DNA from: an uncultured Phycisphaerales bacterium
Lineage (GTDB): Bacteria; Planctomycetota; Phycisphaerae; Phycisphaerales; UBA1924
Length of the DNA: 64,000 bases
Assembly (NCBI GenBank): GCA_937995595.1
Contig: CALKJW010000037.1
Span: 1 to 64,000 of the forward strand
Direction of reading: 5' to 3'
Shown here piece by piece: positions 27,500-34,860 of this stretch; within the stretch, counting starts at the first letter, position 1; each line of letters opens with the position of its first letter. Under the pieces are notes generated by a model that was not told the DNA's origin, did no database searches, and saw only the letters and a list, made by a program, of their open reading frames with translations. The translations under genes and the position numbers were made by a program.

Positions 27500-29484
27500 C
27501 GCGCCGTCGCGGCGGCCTCGTCGACGATGCGCTCCATCACGTTGTCGTTCTCGCGCCACCAGCGCTTGACGAACTTGCCGTTCACGTAGATGCACGGGAT
27601 CTGCCCCACGCCCAGCGCCACCGCCGCGGCGATGTCCTCCTGGATCGCCGCGTTCACGCGCGGGTCGATCAGCGCGGAGACCAGCGCGTCGGCGTCGAGC
27701 CCGACCTCCGCCGCGCCGCGCCGGACCGCGTCCATGCCCATCCCCTGCGCGTGGCGCAGCAGCCAGACGTGCATCTTCCAGTAGGCCTCGTCGCCCCCGA
27801 GCAGGCCCGCGGCTTCCGCCGCGCGGGCCGTCAGGCAGCCGTGCTCGAAGAACGTGCGCGGCAGGCGCGAGTTGCAGGACTTGTCGCCCGGGTAGTGCCG
27901 GAACACGTAGCGGATCGGCTTGCCGCCGCGGTCGGCCGGGAGGTCGATCCACTCGCGCAGTTGCGCGTCGATCTTGGCCGTGTTCGGCTCCTGCAGGTCG
28001 CCGTAGACGACGACCTCGACGGGCGCGTCGGCCGCGCCGCGCACACGCCGGACCGTGTCGGCGGGCTGCGCGCGGACGGTCTCGTCGCGCCAGTCGGCCA
28101 CGTACTTCTCGCGCGCCAGGACGGGCCGGTCGTTGGCGCTGGTCGCGGCGGGCGGGTTGGTCGCCAGCAGGGCCTCGACGGTGCGCTCCAGCGCGCGCGG
28201 CGCCTCCCACCCCTTGAACTCGATGCCGTTGATGACCACCATCGGCGTGCCCGAGATGCCCAGCGCGAACGCCTCGTCGATGTCGGCCAGCACGGGGCGG
28301 AGCGAGCCGTCGCTCATCATCACGGGGATGAACACCTTGGGGTCGTAGCCCATCTCGACCAGCGCGGCGTTCAGGACGTCGTCGGTGAACCCGCCGCCGC
28401 GCTCGAACAGCCACTTGTGCATCTGCCAGAAGCCCTCGTTGCCGCGGAGGATGCCCGCGGTCTCGGCGGCGCGCGCGGCCCAGCAGCCGTTGGAGTGCAG
28501 CGTCGCGCCGTTGAGGTACTTGTTGCAGTCGGCGTTGTAGACGTAGTGCTTGTGCGAGAGCGAGATCCGGTCGCCGTGCTTGGCGCGCAGCGCCTGCGCC
28601 TCGCCCTCGATGCGCTTGCACTGCGGGCACTGGTAGCCCGAAATGATCACGATGCGGACCTGCGCCTGCTCGGGCCCCTGACGCCAGCGGCCCGTGAAGC
28701 CCTGCGGGCCGAAGTTCCACGTCTCCTCTCGCGCCGGCTGGTGGGCGCGGGCCCGCTCGGCCTGCTCGATCAGCGCCCGCTCCGCCTCGGCGCGCGCGGC
28801 CTCCGAGGCCGCTCGCTCGCGCGACACCTTGCCGCGCTCCGCGTGCGCCAGTGCGCCGGACGCGCCGAAAAACACCGCCGCGCCCACCGCCGCCGGCACG
28901 AGCCAACCGCCGCGCCCCAACCGACCGACCGAACTGGCGGCCATCGATCGCTTCCAAGCCATGACGCCGACCTCCATGAACGCCAGCAGCAGAAAGTTCG
29001 CCGCGTGGCTCGCGACACAATACTGACAGAACGCCTTGCCCCCCGACACCGCGTGCACGATCGCGCCGACGTACACAACGCTCGCGCCGACTCCCAGCCA
29101 CACCACGACCCGGAGCGCGACGGGCACGCGCCGCGCCAGGACCACCCACGCCGCCAGCACCGCCGCAAAGAACGTGAACCCCAGGAACGACGCGGGCCAC
29201 CACGCAAAACCGGCCCACTCGGCCAGCGTCCCCGGCAGCGGGAACCTGCCCATCGGGTGGTTCTCGATCGACGCGCACCCGCTCTGCGGCCCGCAGCCGG
29301 GCAGGTACCTGCCCGTGAAGTGGTTCCAGACCAGCGCGCCCGACGCCCCGCACGCCCCGACAAGGCTCGCCGCGCCGCCCAGCCACGCCCACAGCGGCAG
29401 GCGCGGCACACCCGGCGCGGCCGCCGCACCGCTGCGCGCATCGCCCGACTTCTTCGCGCCGCCGCTGGCGCGGGTTTGAGCCAC
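27496..29484 (-). CDS. VKOR-DsbA-DsbA fusion protein, second thioredoxin domain without CxxC
   Basis: 662 residues. Residues 30-215 form a vitamin K epoxide reductase domain with about five helices, loop cysteines C64 and C70 and active-site CQYC (153-156), which passes electrons to quinone. A charged linker (218-255) leads to a DsbA/thioredoxin-like domain with CPQC (286-289) and cis-Pro in SGTPMVV. A second similar domain starts near 487; there the active site is EPNT (499-502), while its cis-Pro segment GVGQIPCIYV remains. It would oxidise exported proteins and recycle itself. GTG start with GGAG about 8 nt upstream; TAGAAT at 29531-29536 is a likely -10 box. Confidence 0.82.
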   Translation of the reverse strand: MAQTRASGGAKKSGDARSGAAAAPGVPRLPLWAWLGGAASLVGACGASGALVWNHFTGRYLPGCGPQSGCASIENHPMGRFPLPGTLAEWAGFAWWPASFLGFTFFAAVLAAWVVLARRVPVALRVVVWLGVGASVVYVGAIVHAVSGGKAFCQYCVASHAANFLLLAFMEVGVMAWKRSMAASSVGRLGRGGWLVPAAVGAAVFFGASGALAHAERGKVSRERAASEAARAEAERALIEQAERARAHQPAREETWNFGPQGFTGRWRQGPEQAQVRIVIISGYQCPQCKRIEGEAQALRAKHGDRISLSHKHYVYNADCNKYLNGATLHSNGCWAARAAETAGILRGNEGFWQMHKWLFERGGGFTDDVLNAALVEMGYDPKVFIPVMMSDGSLRPVLADIDEAFALGISGTPMVVINGIEFKGWEAPRALERTVEALLATNPPAATSANDRPVLAREKYVADWRDETVRAQPADTVRRVRGAADAPVEVVVYGDLQEPNTAKIDAQLREWIDLPADRGGKPIRYVFRHYPGDKSCNSRLPRTFFEHGCLTARAAEAAGLLGGDEAYWKMHVWLLRHAQGMGMDAVRRGAAEVGLDADALVSALIDPRVNAAIQEDIAAAVALGVGQIPCIYVNGKFVKRWWRENDNVMERIVDEAAATAR

Positions 29485-29530
29485 GTGCTGCTCCTGCCTC
29501 GCCGCGCCATGAGAGGGTGCCGCGGCCCCG

Positions 29531-29536
29531 ATTCTA
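29531..29536 (-). promoter_or_regulatory. TAGAAT -10 box for VKOR-DsbA fusion
   Basis: Would give a leader of about 40 nt with a GGAG ribosome-binding site before the GTG at 29484. Confidence 0.35.
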
Positions 29537-29604
29537 CCGGCGACGGCGCGCCCGGTAGCCGCCGAACGGACGCGTTCGGAAGGGGTGCGGGCGAGCGGCG
29601 AACC

Positions 29605-29610
29605 TATCCT
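29605..29610 (+). promoter_or_regulatory. TATCCT -10 box upstream of tRNA-Val
   Basis: Ends 13 nt before the first base of the tRNA, a suitable distance for a short 5' leader. Confidence 0.35.
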
Positions 29611-29623
29611 TGGGCATACCCGC

Positions 29624-29697
29624 GGGCGGGTAGCTCAGTTGGCCAGAGCATTCGCCTTACACGCGAAGGGTCCCGGGTTCGAGTCCCGGCCTGCCCA
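29624..29697 (+). tRNA. tRNA-Val (anticodon UAC)
   Basis: 74 nt that fold as a cloverleaf: acceptor GGGCGGG/CCTGCCC (one G-U), D arm GCTC/GAGC, anticodon arm TTCGC-CTTACAC-GCGAA with anticodon TAC, T arm CCGGG-TTCGAGT-CCCGG, discriminator A. CCA is not encoded. The waaA gene starts 38 nt downstream on the same strand. Confidence 0.95.
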
Positions 29698-29734
29698 CTT
29701 CTGGAGGCGCGCCCTCCGCCGTCCGCTGCCCCGC

Positions 29735-31027
29735 ATGAACCTCCTCGACGCCCTGTACCTGCCCGCCGCCGTCGTCACCGCGCCGTGGTGGGCGCGCAAG
29801 ACGCGCGGCGGCTGGTCGGAGCGCTTCGGCCGCATCGATCCCCTGCCGCCCCCGCCGCCCGGCCGCGGGCGCGTGCTGCTGCACGCGGTCTCCGTCGGCG
29901 AGGTGAACACGCTGCGCGCCCTGGCGCCGATGCTGGCGCGCGACGCCGACGTGGTCGTCAGCGCGACGACCGACACGGGCCTTGCGCGGGCCCGCGCGCT
30001 CTTCGAGCCCGCCGGCGCCGAGCCGGTCGCGCGCGTCGTCCGCTACCCGCTGGACTTCTCTCCCGCCGTCGAACGCTTCCTCGACGCGGTTCGCCCCGAC
30101 GCCGTCGCGCTGGTCGAACTCGAACTGTGGCCAAACTTCGTCGCCCGCTGCCGCCGCCGCGGCGTGCCGGTGTGCGTCATCAACGGGCGCCTGAGCGCGC
30201 GGTCGTTCCGCGGCTACCACCGCTTCCGCTCTTTCTTCGCGGGCACGTTCGGCGCGCTGGAGTTCGCCGCGGTTCAGGACGCGGCGTACGCCGAGCGGTT
30301 TGCCGCGATGGGCGTGCCCGAGCCTCGCGTGCGCATCACCGGCAGCATGAAGTGGGACTCGGTGAGCCTTTCCGACGACGTGCCCGGCGCGCAGGAACTC
30401 GCCGCGAGCATGGGCATCGACCGGTCGCGCCCGCTGGTCGTCGCGGGCTCGACGGCGGAACTGCCCGGCGATCGGCAGTGCGAGGAGCACCTGCTGCACG
30501 AGGCCTGCCCCCCGGGCGTGCAGTTGCTCTGCGCCCCGCGGAAGCCCGAGCGCTTCGACGCCGCGTTCGCCGCGCTCGGCGGCGAGGGGCGTTGCGTGCG
30601 CCGCACGGCCGCGCGCGGCGGCGCGTCGCGACCCGCCGCGGATCGTTTCCTGCTCGACACCATCGGCGAACTCCGCGCGGCGTACGCCCTGGCCGACGTC
30701 GCCGTCATCGGCCGGTCGTTCGGCGGCCTGCACGGGTCCGACCCGATCGAGCCGATCGCCCTCGGAAAGCCGACGATCATCGGCCCGCGCTACGCCAACT
30801 TCGAGTCGATCGTCGCGGAGTTCCGGGCCGCGGGCGCGCTGGAGGTCGTCGAGCCCGGCGACCTCCGCCGCGCGCTGGCCGGGCTGCTGGCCGACCCGGC
30901 CCGCGCCGCGGCTATGGGACGGGCCGGGAAAGAGTGCGTCCGGGCCAACCAGGGGGCCACCGCACGCCACGCGGCAATGATCCTGCAGATGATCGGCGTG
31001 CGAACCGCATCCGCCGCGCGGGCGTAG
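29735..31027 (+). CDS. waaA: 3-deoxy-D-manno-octulosonic acid (Kdo) transferase
   Basis: 430 residues, GT30 family. It moves Kdo from CMP-Kdo to lipid A precursor at the inner membrane, so the host makes an LPS-type outer membrane. Motifs: RVLLHAVSVGEVNTLRAL, SATTDTG, ELELWPNFV, VINGRLSARSFRGYHR, ITGSMKWD, ADVAVIGRSFGGLHGSDPIEPIALGKPTIIGP. N-terminal helix MNLLDALYLPAAVVTAP anchors it. There is neither a Shine-Dalgarno nor a -10 box before the ATG; transcription from the tRNA promoter is plausible. A terminator-like hairpin follows. Confidence 0.92.
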   Translation: MNLLDALYLPAAVVTAPWWARKTRGGWSERFGRIDPLPPPPPGRGRVLLHAVSVGEVNTLRALAPMLARDADVVVSATTDTGLARARALFEPAGAEPVARVVRYPLDFSPAVERFLDAVRPDAVALVELELWPNFVARCRRRGVPVCVINGRLSARSFRGYHRFRSFFAGTFGALEFAAVQDAAYAERFAAMGVPEPRVRITGSMKWDSVSLSDDVPGAQELAASMGIDRSRPLVVAGSTAELPGDRQCEEHLLHEACPPGVQLLCAPRKPERFDAAFAALGGEGRCVRRTAARGGASRPAADRFLLDTIGELRAAYALADVAVIGRSFGGLHGSDPIEPIALGKPTIIGPRYANFESIVAEFRAAGALEVVEPGDLRRALAGLLADPARAAAMGRAGKECVRANQGATARHAAMILQMIGVRTASAARA

Positions 31028-31094
31028 ACGTATACACAGGCAGATCACACCGCGGCGGAGGCCGCCCGAAGCCGCGTCACGAGCCTCTTCTCTC

Positions 31095-31143
31095 AACTCC
31101 GGGTCGATCGCCCAAACGGACCGGGCGACGGACTCGGAGTTTT
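31095..31143 (+). terminator. Rho-independent-type terminator after waaA
   Basis: AACTCCG (31095-31101) pairs with CGGAGTT (31135-31141), with an inner TCGCCC/GGGCGA stem, followed by TTT. Lies between convergent waaA and the short aldehyde dehydrogenase-like gene. Confidence 0.6.
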
Positions 31144-31158
31144 GTCATGGTCCAGCGC

Positions 31159-32073
31159 TCACGCCGCGCTGGGGTGCCAGATCGTCTTCATCTCGACCAC
31201 CGGCTCGATCCACCACGGCGATTCGCACGCCGCGGCGTCGAACCAGTCCACCTCACCGCGCGTGACCTTGGCGCCCTTGTTGCCCGTCGCCTTGTGGTCA
31301 AGCACCCTCACGCGCTTGACGTTCTCCGCCGCGCCCTCGCGCAGCACGCGGGCCTGATCGGCCGACACGCCCGCCGCGAGCACGGCGTCTATGTCGCGGT
31401 GCCCCGCGATGACGGTCGTCAGTTCGTCGCGCGTTCCGGTCAGCAGGTTCAGCACACCGCCCGGCAGGTCGCTGGTCGCAAAGACCTCGGCCAGCACCGC
31501 CGCGGCGATGGGCTGGCCGCCGTCCGCTCCCACGACCGCGACCACCGCGTTCCCGGCGCACAGCGCGGGCGCACAGAGCGAGACGAGCCCGAGCAGGCCC
31601 GGAGCATCGGGCGCGACGACCGCGACCACGCCCGTCGGCTCGGGCACGGTGAAGTTGTAGTACGGACCCGCCACCGCGTTGTTGCACCCCAGCACCTGCG
31701 CGAACTTGTCGGCCCAGCCCGCGTACGCGACGAGCCGGTCGATCGACACTTCGACCTCGCGTCTGGCCGCGGCGGGCCTCCCGCCGCCGACAACCAGCGC
31801 AGCGGCCAACTCGCCGCGCTTGCCCTCCATCATCTCGGCCATGCGGTAGAGGATCTGCCCGCGCAGGTAGGCGGTCGCGTTGCGCCAACCGGGCAGAGCC
31901 TTCCGCGCTGCGGAGACGGCGTCGCGCAGGTCCTTGCGCGACGCGTGGCAGACGTGCGCGACGACGCGCCCGCGCGCATCGGCAACGGCGATCGTCCGCC
32001 CGCTCTCGGAGCGCGGGAACTTGCCGTCGATGAAGAGTTTGTAGGTCTTGTTGACTTCGAGTCGGGTCGTCAT
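31159..32073 (-). CDS. Truncated aldehyde dehydrogenase-like protein without catalytic Cys
   Basis: 304 residues, against about 480 for a full ALDH. It covers the N-terminal and NAD-binding parts (YKLFIDGKFPRSESGR, WRNATAYLRGQILYRMAEMM, VPEPTGVVAVVAPDAPGLLG, LPGGVLNLLTGTRDEL) and then ends with a different short tail; the GGK glutamate, the FxNxGQxC cysteine and the oligomerisation C-terminus are missing. It cannot oxidise an aldehyde alone. It may be a partner subunit of the complete ALDH upstream or a decayed paralogue; coding quality is good throughout, which argues for function. The gene is separated from the complete ALDH by a GxxExxY cassette. Confidence 0.75.
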   Translation of the reverse strand: MTTRLEVNKTYKLFIDGKFPRSESGRTIAVADARGRVVAHVCHASRKDLRDAVSAARKALPGWRNATAYLRGQILYRMAEMMEGKRGELAAALVVGGGRPAAARREVEVSIDRLVAYAGWADKFAQVLGCNNAVAGPYYNFTVPEPTGVVAVVAPDAPGLLGLVSLCAPALCAGNAVVAVVGADGGQPIAAAVLAEVFATSDLPGGVLNLLTGTRDELTTVIAGHRDIDAVLAAGVSADQARVLREGAAENVKRVRVLDHKATGNKGAKVTRGEVDWFDAAACESPWWIEPVVEMKTIWHPSAA

Positions 32074-32085
32074 GGGAGTACTTTC

Positions 32086-32114
32086 AACACGGGGGCGCAC
32101 AGAGGCACACGGAG
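32086..32114 (+). repeat. Left inverted end of GxxExxY cassette
   Basis: 29 nt beginning AACACGG and ending CACGGAG; imperfect inverted copy at 32519-32547. Confidence 0.55.
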
Positions 32115-32130
32115 AATCAACATCGGCCGA

Positions 32131-32511
32131 TCAGAGCACGCGGCGGACAATGCCGTCGCGCAAGTGCTGGATGTTGAAGTTCAGGAGGGGGCCTGCTCGG
32201 CATCCAAGCAGACGCATGTGTGTGAACAGTTGCGACTCGTGTACAGGCATCAGTTTGTCAACCGACTTCAGCTCGACGATCACCACGCCCTCCACCATCA
32301 AGTCGAGCCGAAACCCGCAGTCGAGTCGTTGGTCCTTGTAAACCACCGGCACCGGCAGTTGCCGAACGACGGATAAGCCTCGCCCGTTCAGTTCGTACGC
32401 CATGCACTTCTCATAGACCGACTCCAGCAGGCCCGGCCCGAGTTGCGAGTGAACCTCCAACGCCGCGCCGAGGAACTGAGGCGTGAGTTCCTTGTGGACC
32501 AGCTCCGCCAT
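32131..32511 (-). CDS. GxxExxY family protein (PD-(D/E)XK-like)
   Basis: 126 residues. The defining motif is GLLESVYEK (residues 27-35); the rest of the family pattern is FRLDLMVEGVVIVELKSV (the D...ExK-like core) and HESQLFTHMRLLG. The core resembles PD-(D/E)XK nuclease folds, but the biological role of the family is not known to me. GGAG 10 nt before the ATG, lying inside the right inverted repeat, fixes the start. It interrupts an aldehyde dehydrogenase operon and is bounded by inverted repeats, so it looks like a selfish or passenger gene. Confidence 0.85.
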   Translation of the reverse strand: MAELVHKELTPQFLGAALEVHSQLGPGLLESVYEKCMAYELNGRGLSVVRQLPVPVVYKDQRLDCGFRLDLMVEGVVIVELKSVDKLMPVHESQLFTHMRLLGCRAGPLLNFNIQHLRDGIVRRVL

Positions 32512-32518
32512 GCCATCA

Positions 32519-32547
32519 CTCCGTGCAACCCCGTGCGCCTCCGTGTT
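32519..32547 (-). repeat. Right inverted end of GxxExxY cassette
   Basis: Reads AACACGG...CACGGAG on the minus strand. Its last bases supply the GGAG ribosome-binding site of the GxxExxY gene. Confidence 0.55.
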
Positions 32548-32555
32548 CGAAGCCT

Positions 32556-34232
32556 TCACACCTCCACGTACGCCCGCAGCCCCTGCATCCCTCCCTCTCT
32601 GCCAAAGCCCGACTCCTTGAACCCCCCGAACGGGCTCGCCGCGTCGAACCTGTTGTACGTGTTCAGCCACACCACCCCCGCTTCGAGCCTGCGCGCGATC
32701 TCGAAGATCTTCGACCCCTTGTCCGTCCACACGCCCGCGGCCAGCCCGTACGGCGAGTTGTTCGCCCGCGTCAGCGCCTCCTCCGGCGTGCGGAAACTCA
32801 TCACCGCCAGCACCGGTCCGAAGATCTCCTCCCGCGCGATCGTGTGCGACGGCTGCACGCCCTTGAAGAAGCACGGCCGGCACCAGAAGCCGCGCTCGGG
32901 CAACCCGGCACGCACCAGAGCACGCGCTCCGGGTTCCGGGTTCCGGGTTCCGCGTTGGCCGCCTGATCGCCCGGAACCCGGAACCCGAGACCCAGACCCC
33001 GGAATGCAGAGCTCAGCACCTTCGGCCTCACCCGCGGCAAGGTACCCCTCGATCTTCTCGAGTTGCGCCCGCGAGTTGATCGCCCCGAGGTCGGTGTTCT
33101 TGTCCATCGGGTCGCCGACGCGCAGGCTCGCCAGCCGGATCGCCAGTTTCGCCGTCACCTCGTCGAGCACGCCCTCCTGCACAAACAGCCGCGAGCCCGC
33201 GCAGCACACGTGCCCCTGGTTGAAGTAGATCCCCTGCACGATCCCCTCGACCGCCTGGTCGATGCTCGCGTCGTCGAAGATGATGTTGGCCGACTTGCCG
33301 CCCAGTTCGAGCGTGAGCCGCTTGCCCGTCCCCGCCACCGCCGCGGCGATCTTCTTGCCCACCTCCGTCGAGCCCGTGAACGCGATCTTGTCGATGCCGG
33401 GGTGGTTGACGATCGCCGCGCCCGTGCGCCCGTCGCCGGTCACGATGTTCACCACGCCCGGCGGCAGGCCCACCTCGTCGCAGATCTCCGCCAGCCGCAG
33501 CGCGGTCAGCGGGGTGGTCTCCGCGGGCTTCAGGACGACCGTGTTCCCGCACGCCAGCGCCGGCGCGATCTTCCACGCGGCCATCAGCAGCGGGAAGTTC
33601 CACGGGATGATCTGCCCGCACACGCCGACGGGCCGCGGAGTTCTCCCCGCAAAGGCGTACTCCAACTTGTCCGCCCAGCCCGCGTGATAGAAGAAGTGCT
33701 GGGCCGCGAGCGGCACGTCGACGTCGCGCGACTCGCGGATCGGCTTGCCGCCGTTGAGCGTCTCCAGCACCGCCAGTTCGCGCGCACGCTCCTGGATCCG
33801 CCGCGCGATGCGGTACAGGTACTTGCCGCGCTCCTTGCCCGGCAGCGCGGCCCACTTCGGCTGCGCGCGCCGCGCCGCGGCGACCGCCGCGTCAACCTCC
33901 GCCGCGCCGGCCTGCGTGACCTCGGCCAGCGTCTGCTCGGTCGCGGGGTTGATGGTCGCGAACACGCCCCTGTCGCCGCGCATCTTCCCGCCGCGCGGTG
34001 CGATCCACTTGCCGTCGATGTACAGGCCGTAGCGGTCCGCGATCTGCACCTTCACCGTCTCGGGCGCGGGGGCATAGTCCCACGCCGCGCCGAACTCCAG
34101 CGCCCCCCCGCCCCCCCCGCCCGGCCCGGATGTCGCGCGTGATTTCACGTGCACGAGCGCCGTCTCCGGCGCGGCGGTCTGGGTCGATTCACCGGCGTTT
34201 TCGATCGTCTTGCCGCTGCTGGGCGTGGTCAT
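32556..34232 (-). CDS. Aldehyde dehydrogenase with in-frame repeat insertion
   Basis: 558 residues, longer than the usual ~490. ALDH motifs: IIPWNFPLLMAAWKIAPALACGNTVVLKP, FTGSTEVGK, general base Glu309 (LELGGK), catalytic Cys343 (NQGHVCCAG, His replacing the usual Gln), EEIFGPVL and FGGFKESGFGRE. It oxidises an aldehyde to an acid with NAD(P). Beside deoC, acetaldehyde is the likely substrate. Residues about 410-440 are an extra segment encoded by a palindromic GGGTTCC repeat, next to the active-site domain surface. The N-terminal ~60 residues are low complexity (Gly tract on runs of seven and eight C). TATCCT ends 6 nt before the ATG, the leaderless pattern. Confidence 0.9.
   Translation of the reverse strand: MTTPSSGKTIENAGESTQTAAPETALVHVKSRATSGPGGGGGGALEFGAAWDYAPAPETVKVQIADRYGLYIDGKWIAPRGGKMRGDRGVFATINPATEQTLAEVTQAGAAEVDAAVAAARRAQPKWAALPGKERGKYLYRIARRIQERARELAVLETLNGGKPIRESRDVDVPLAAQHFFYHAGWADKLEYAFAGRTPRPVGVCGQIIPWNFPLLMAAWKIAPALACGNTVVLKPAETTPLTALRLAEICDEVGLPPGVVNIVTGDGRTGAAIVNHPGIDKIAFTGSTEVGKKIAAAVAGTGKRLTLELGGKSANIIFDDASIDQAVEGIVQGIYFNQGHVCCAGSRLFVQEGVLDEVTAKLAIRLASLRVGDPMDKNTDLGAINSRAQLEKIEGYLAAGEAEGAELCIPGSGSRVPGSGRSGGQRGTRNPEPGARALVRAGLPERGFWCRPCFFKGVQPSHTIAREEIFGPVLAVMSFRTPEEALTRANNSPYGLAAGVWTDKGSKIFEIARRLEAGVVWLNTYNRFDAASPFGGFKESGFGREGGMQGLRAYVEV
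32931..32989. repeat. Palindromic GGGTTCC repeat inserted in ALDH coding sequence
   Basis: Three tandem GGGTTCC (32931-32951), a 20-nt spacer and two tandem GGAACCC (32973-32986) form an inverted pair. The inserted, non-homologous stretch covers about 32915-33008 and keeps the frame. Confidence 0.7.
34103..34118 (-). repeat. C7 and C8 homopolymer runs in ALDH 5' coding region
   Basis: C7 at 34103-34109 and C8 at 34111-34118 encode a poly-Gly stretch. Slippage there would shift the frame of the dehydrogenase. Confidence 0.5.
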
Positions 34233-34238
34233 GCCGGG

Positions 34239-34244
34239 AGGATA
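34239..34244 (-). promoter_or_regulatory. TATCCT -10 box, leaderless spacing (6 nt) to ALDH
   Basis: Minus-strand TATCCT ends 6 nt before the ATG at 34232. Confidence 0.5.
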
Positions 34245-34254
34245 GGTGCGGTGA

Positions 34255-34629
34255 TCACTCGATCCGCTCCGCGGCGAACACGCGAGTCACGCCGCGCTCC
34301 ACGTACCGCTTCTCGACCCACCGCCCAACCAGCGTGACGCGCCGCCCATCGGCCGCACGCGCGGCGTCGCGCACACGCGAGACATCCACCTCGGTCTGTT
34401 TCGCGCCCGGCCCGTCGCCATCGAGCAAGGCCCAACCCGTGTGCTCGCCGCCGATGCCCATAAAACCGCCGCGCAGCGTGCCCGTGAGTCGGTCCATGGT
34501 CTCTCCCGGAGTGACGGGCGCCTCGCCTTTGCGCGGCTCGACACCGGACGATGCGCAGCCGCTCGCGGCCAGGATCAGCGCGCCCGCGAACGCGATTGCT
34601 GCGAACTGACCGTGCATGGTGCTCGTCAT
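34255..34629 (-). CDS. Small lipoprotein of unknown function
   Basis: 124 residues from ATG 34629 (ATG 34617 also possible). Signal peptide with lipobox ASGC at about residues 22-25 (ILAASGCASS). The mature part ends with a beta-rich domain of OB-like look (GRRVTLVGRWVEKRYVERGVTRVFAAERIE), close to small lipoproteins that carry a nucleic-acid-binding-like OB fold. Lies between deoC and the ALDH on the same strand, 22 nt before the ALDH start, overlapping the latter's promoter. No function can be given. Confidence 0.6.
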   Translation of the reverse strand: MTSTMHGQFAAIAFAGALILAASGCASSGVEPRKGEAPVTPGETMDRLTGTLRGGFMGIGGEHTGWALLDGDGPGAKQTEVDVSRVRDAARAADGRRVTLVGRWVEKRYVERGVTRVFAAERIE

Positions 34630-34860
34630 CCTCAGATCCCGATGGGTCCTTGTCGACTCTGGCCCGGCGCCGCTCTCCGAGCACGTGTCCGGGCCTCGAA
34701 CATCGTACCCGCACGCGAGGCGCCGCCCGCGTTCAGGCACGCCGGCGCCGCAAGGCCGATCCTGATCGGCGAACGTCCGATGAGCGGGCCCTCCGCTCGC
34801 CCTCCGCGTTTCCCCATGACGCCCGCTGCAGGCAGCCCATTTTCGACATCCGACGCGGGC

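Larger units (their letters stand above)
32086..32547. mobile_element. 462-bp cassette with 29-bp inverted ends carrying a GxxExxY gene
   Basis: The left end (32086-32114) and the reverse complement of the right end (32519-32547) match at 23 of 29 positions; both start AACACGG and end CACGGAG. Between them lies only the GxxExxY gene. The cassette occupies 462 of the 482 nt between the two aldehyde dehydrogenase genes, leaving 8 and 12 nt at its flanks. I recall similar purine-rich repeats beside GxxExxY genes in other genomes. Mobility is inferred; no transposase is present. Confidence 0.55.

Noticed and set aside
27472-32376. A 1634-codon plus-strand open frame, and similar very long frames at 37538-43678 (+) and 5227-8118 (-)
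   Set aside because: They are antisense to or out of frame with well-supported genes (VKOR-DsbA, waaA, ALDH, glycosyltransferase, pepA, tricorn-like). In DNA this GC-rich stop codons are rare, so such frames arise by chance; one even runs through the tRNA.
32131-32511. GxxExxY gene as one half of a toxin-antitoxin pair
   Set aside because: No second small gene lies between the inverted ends, and the family has no toxin signature.
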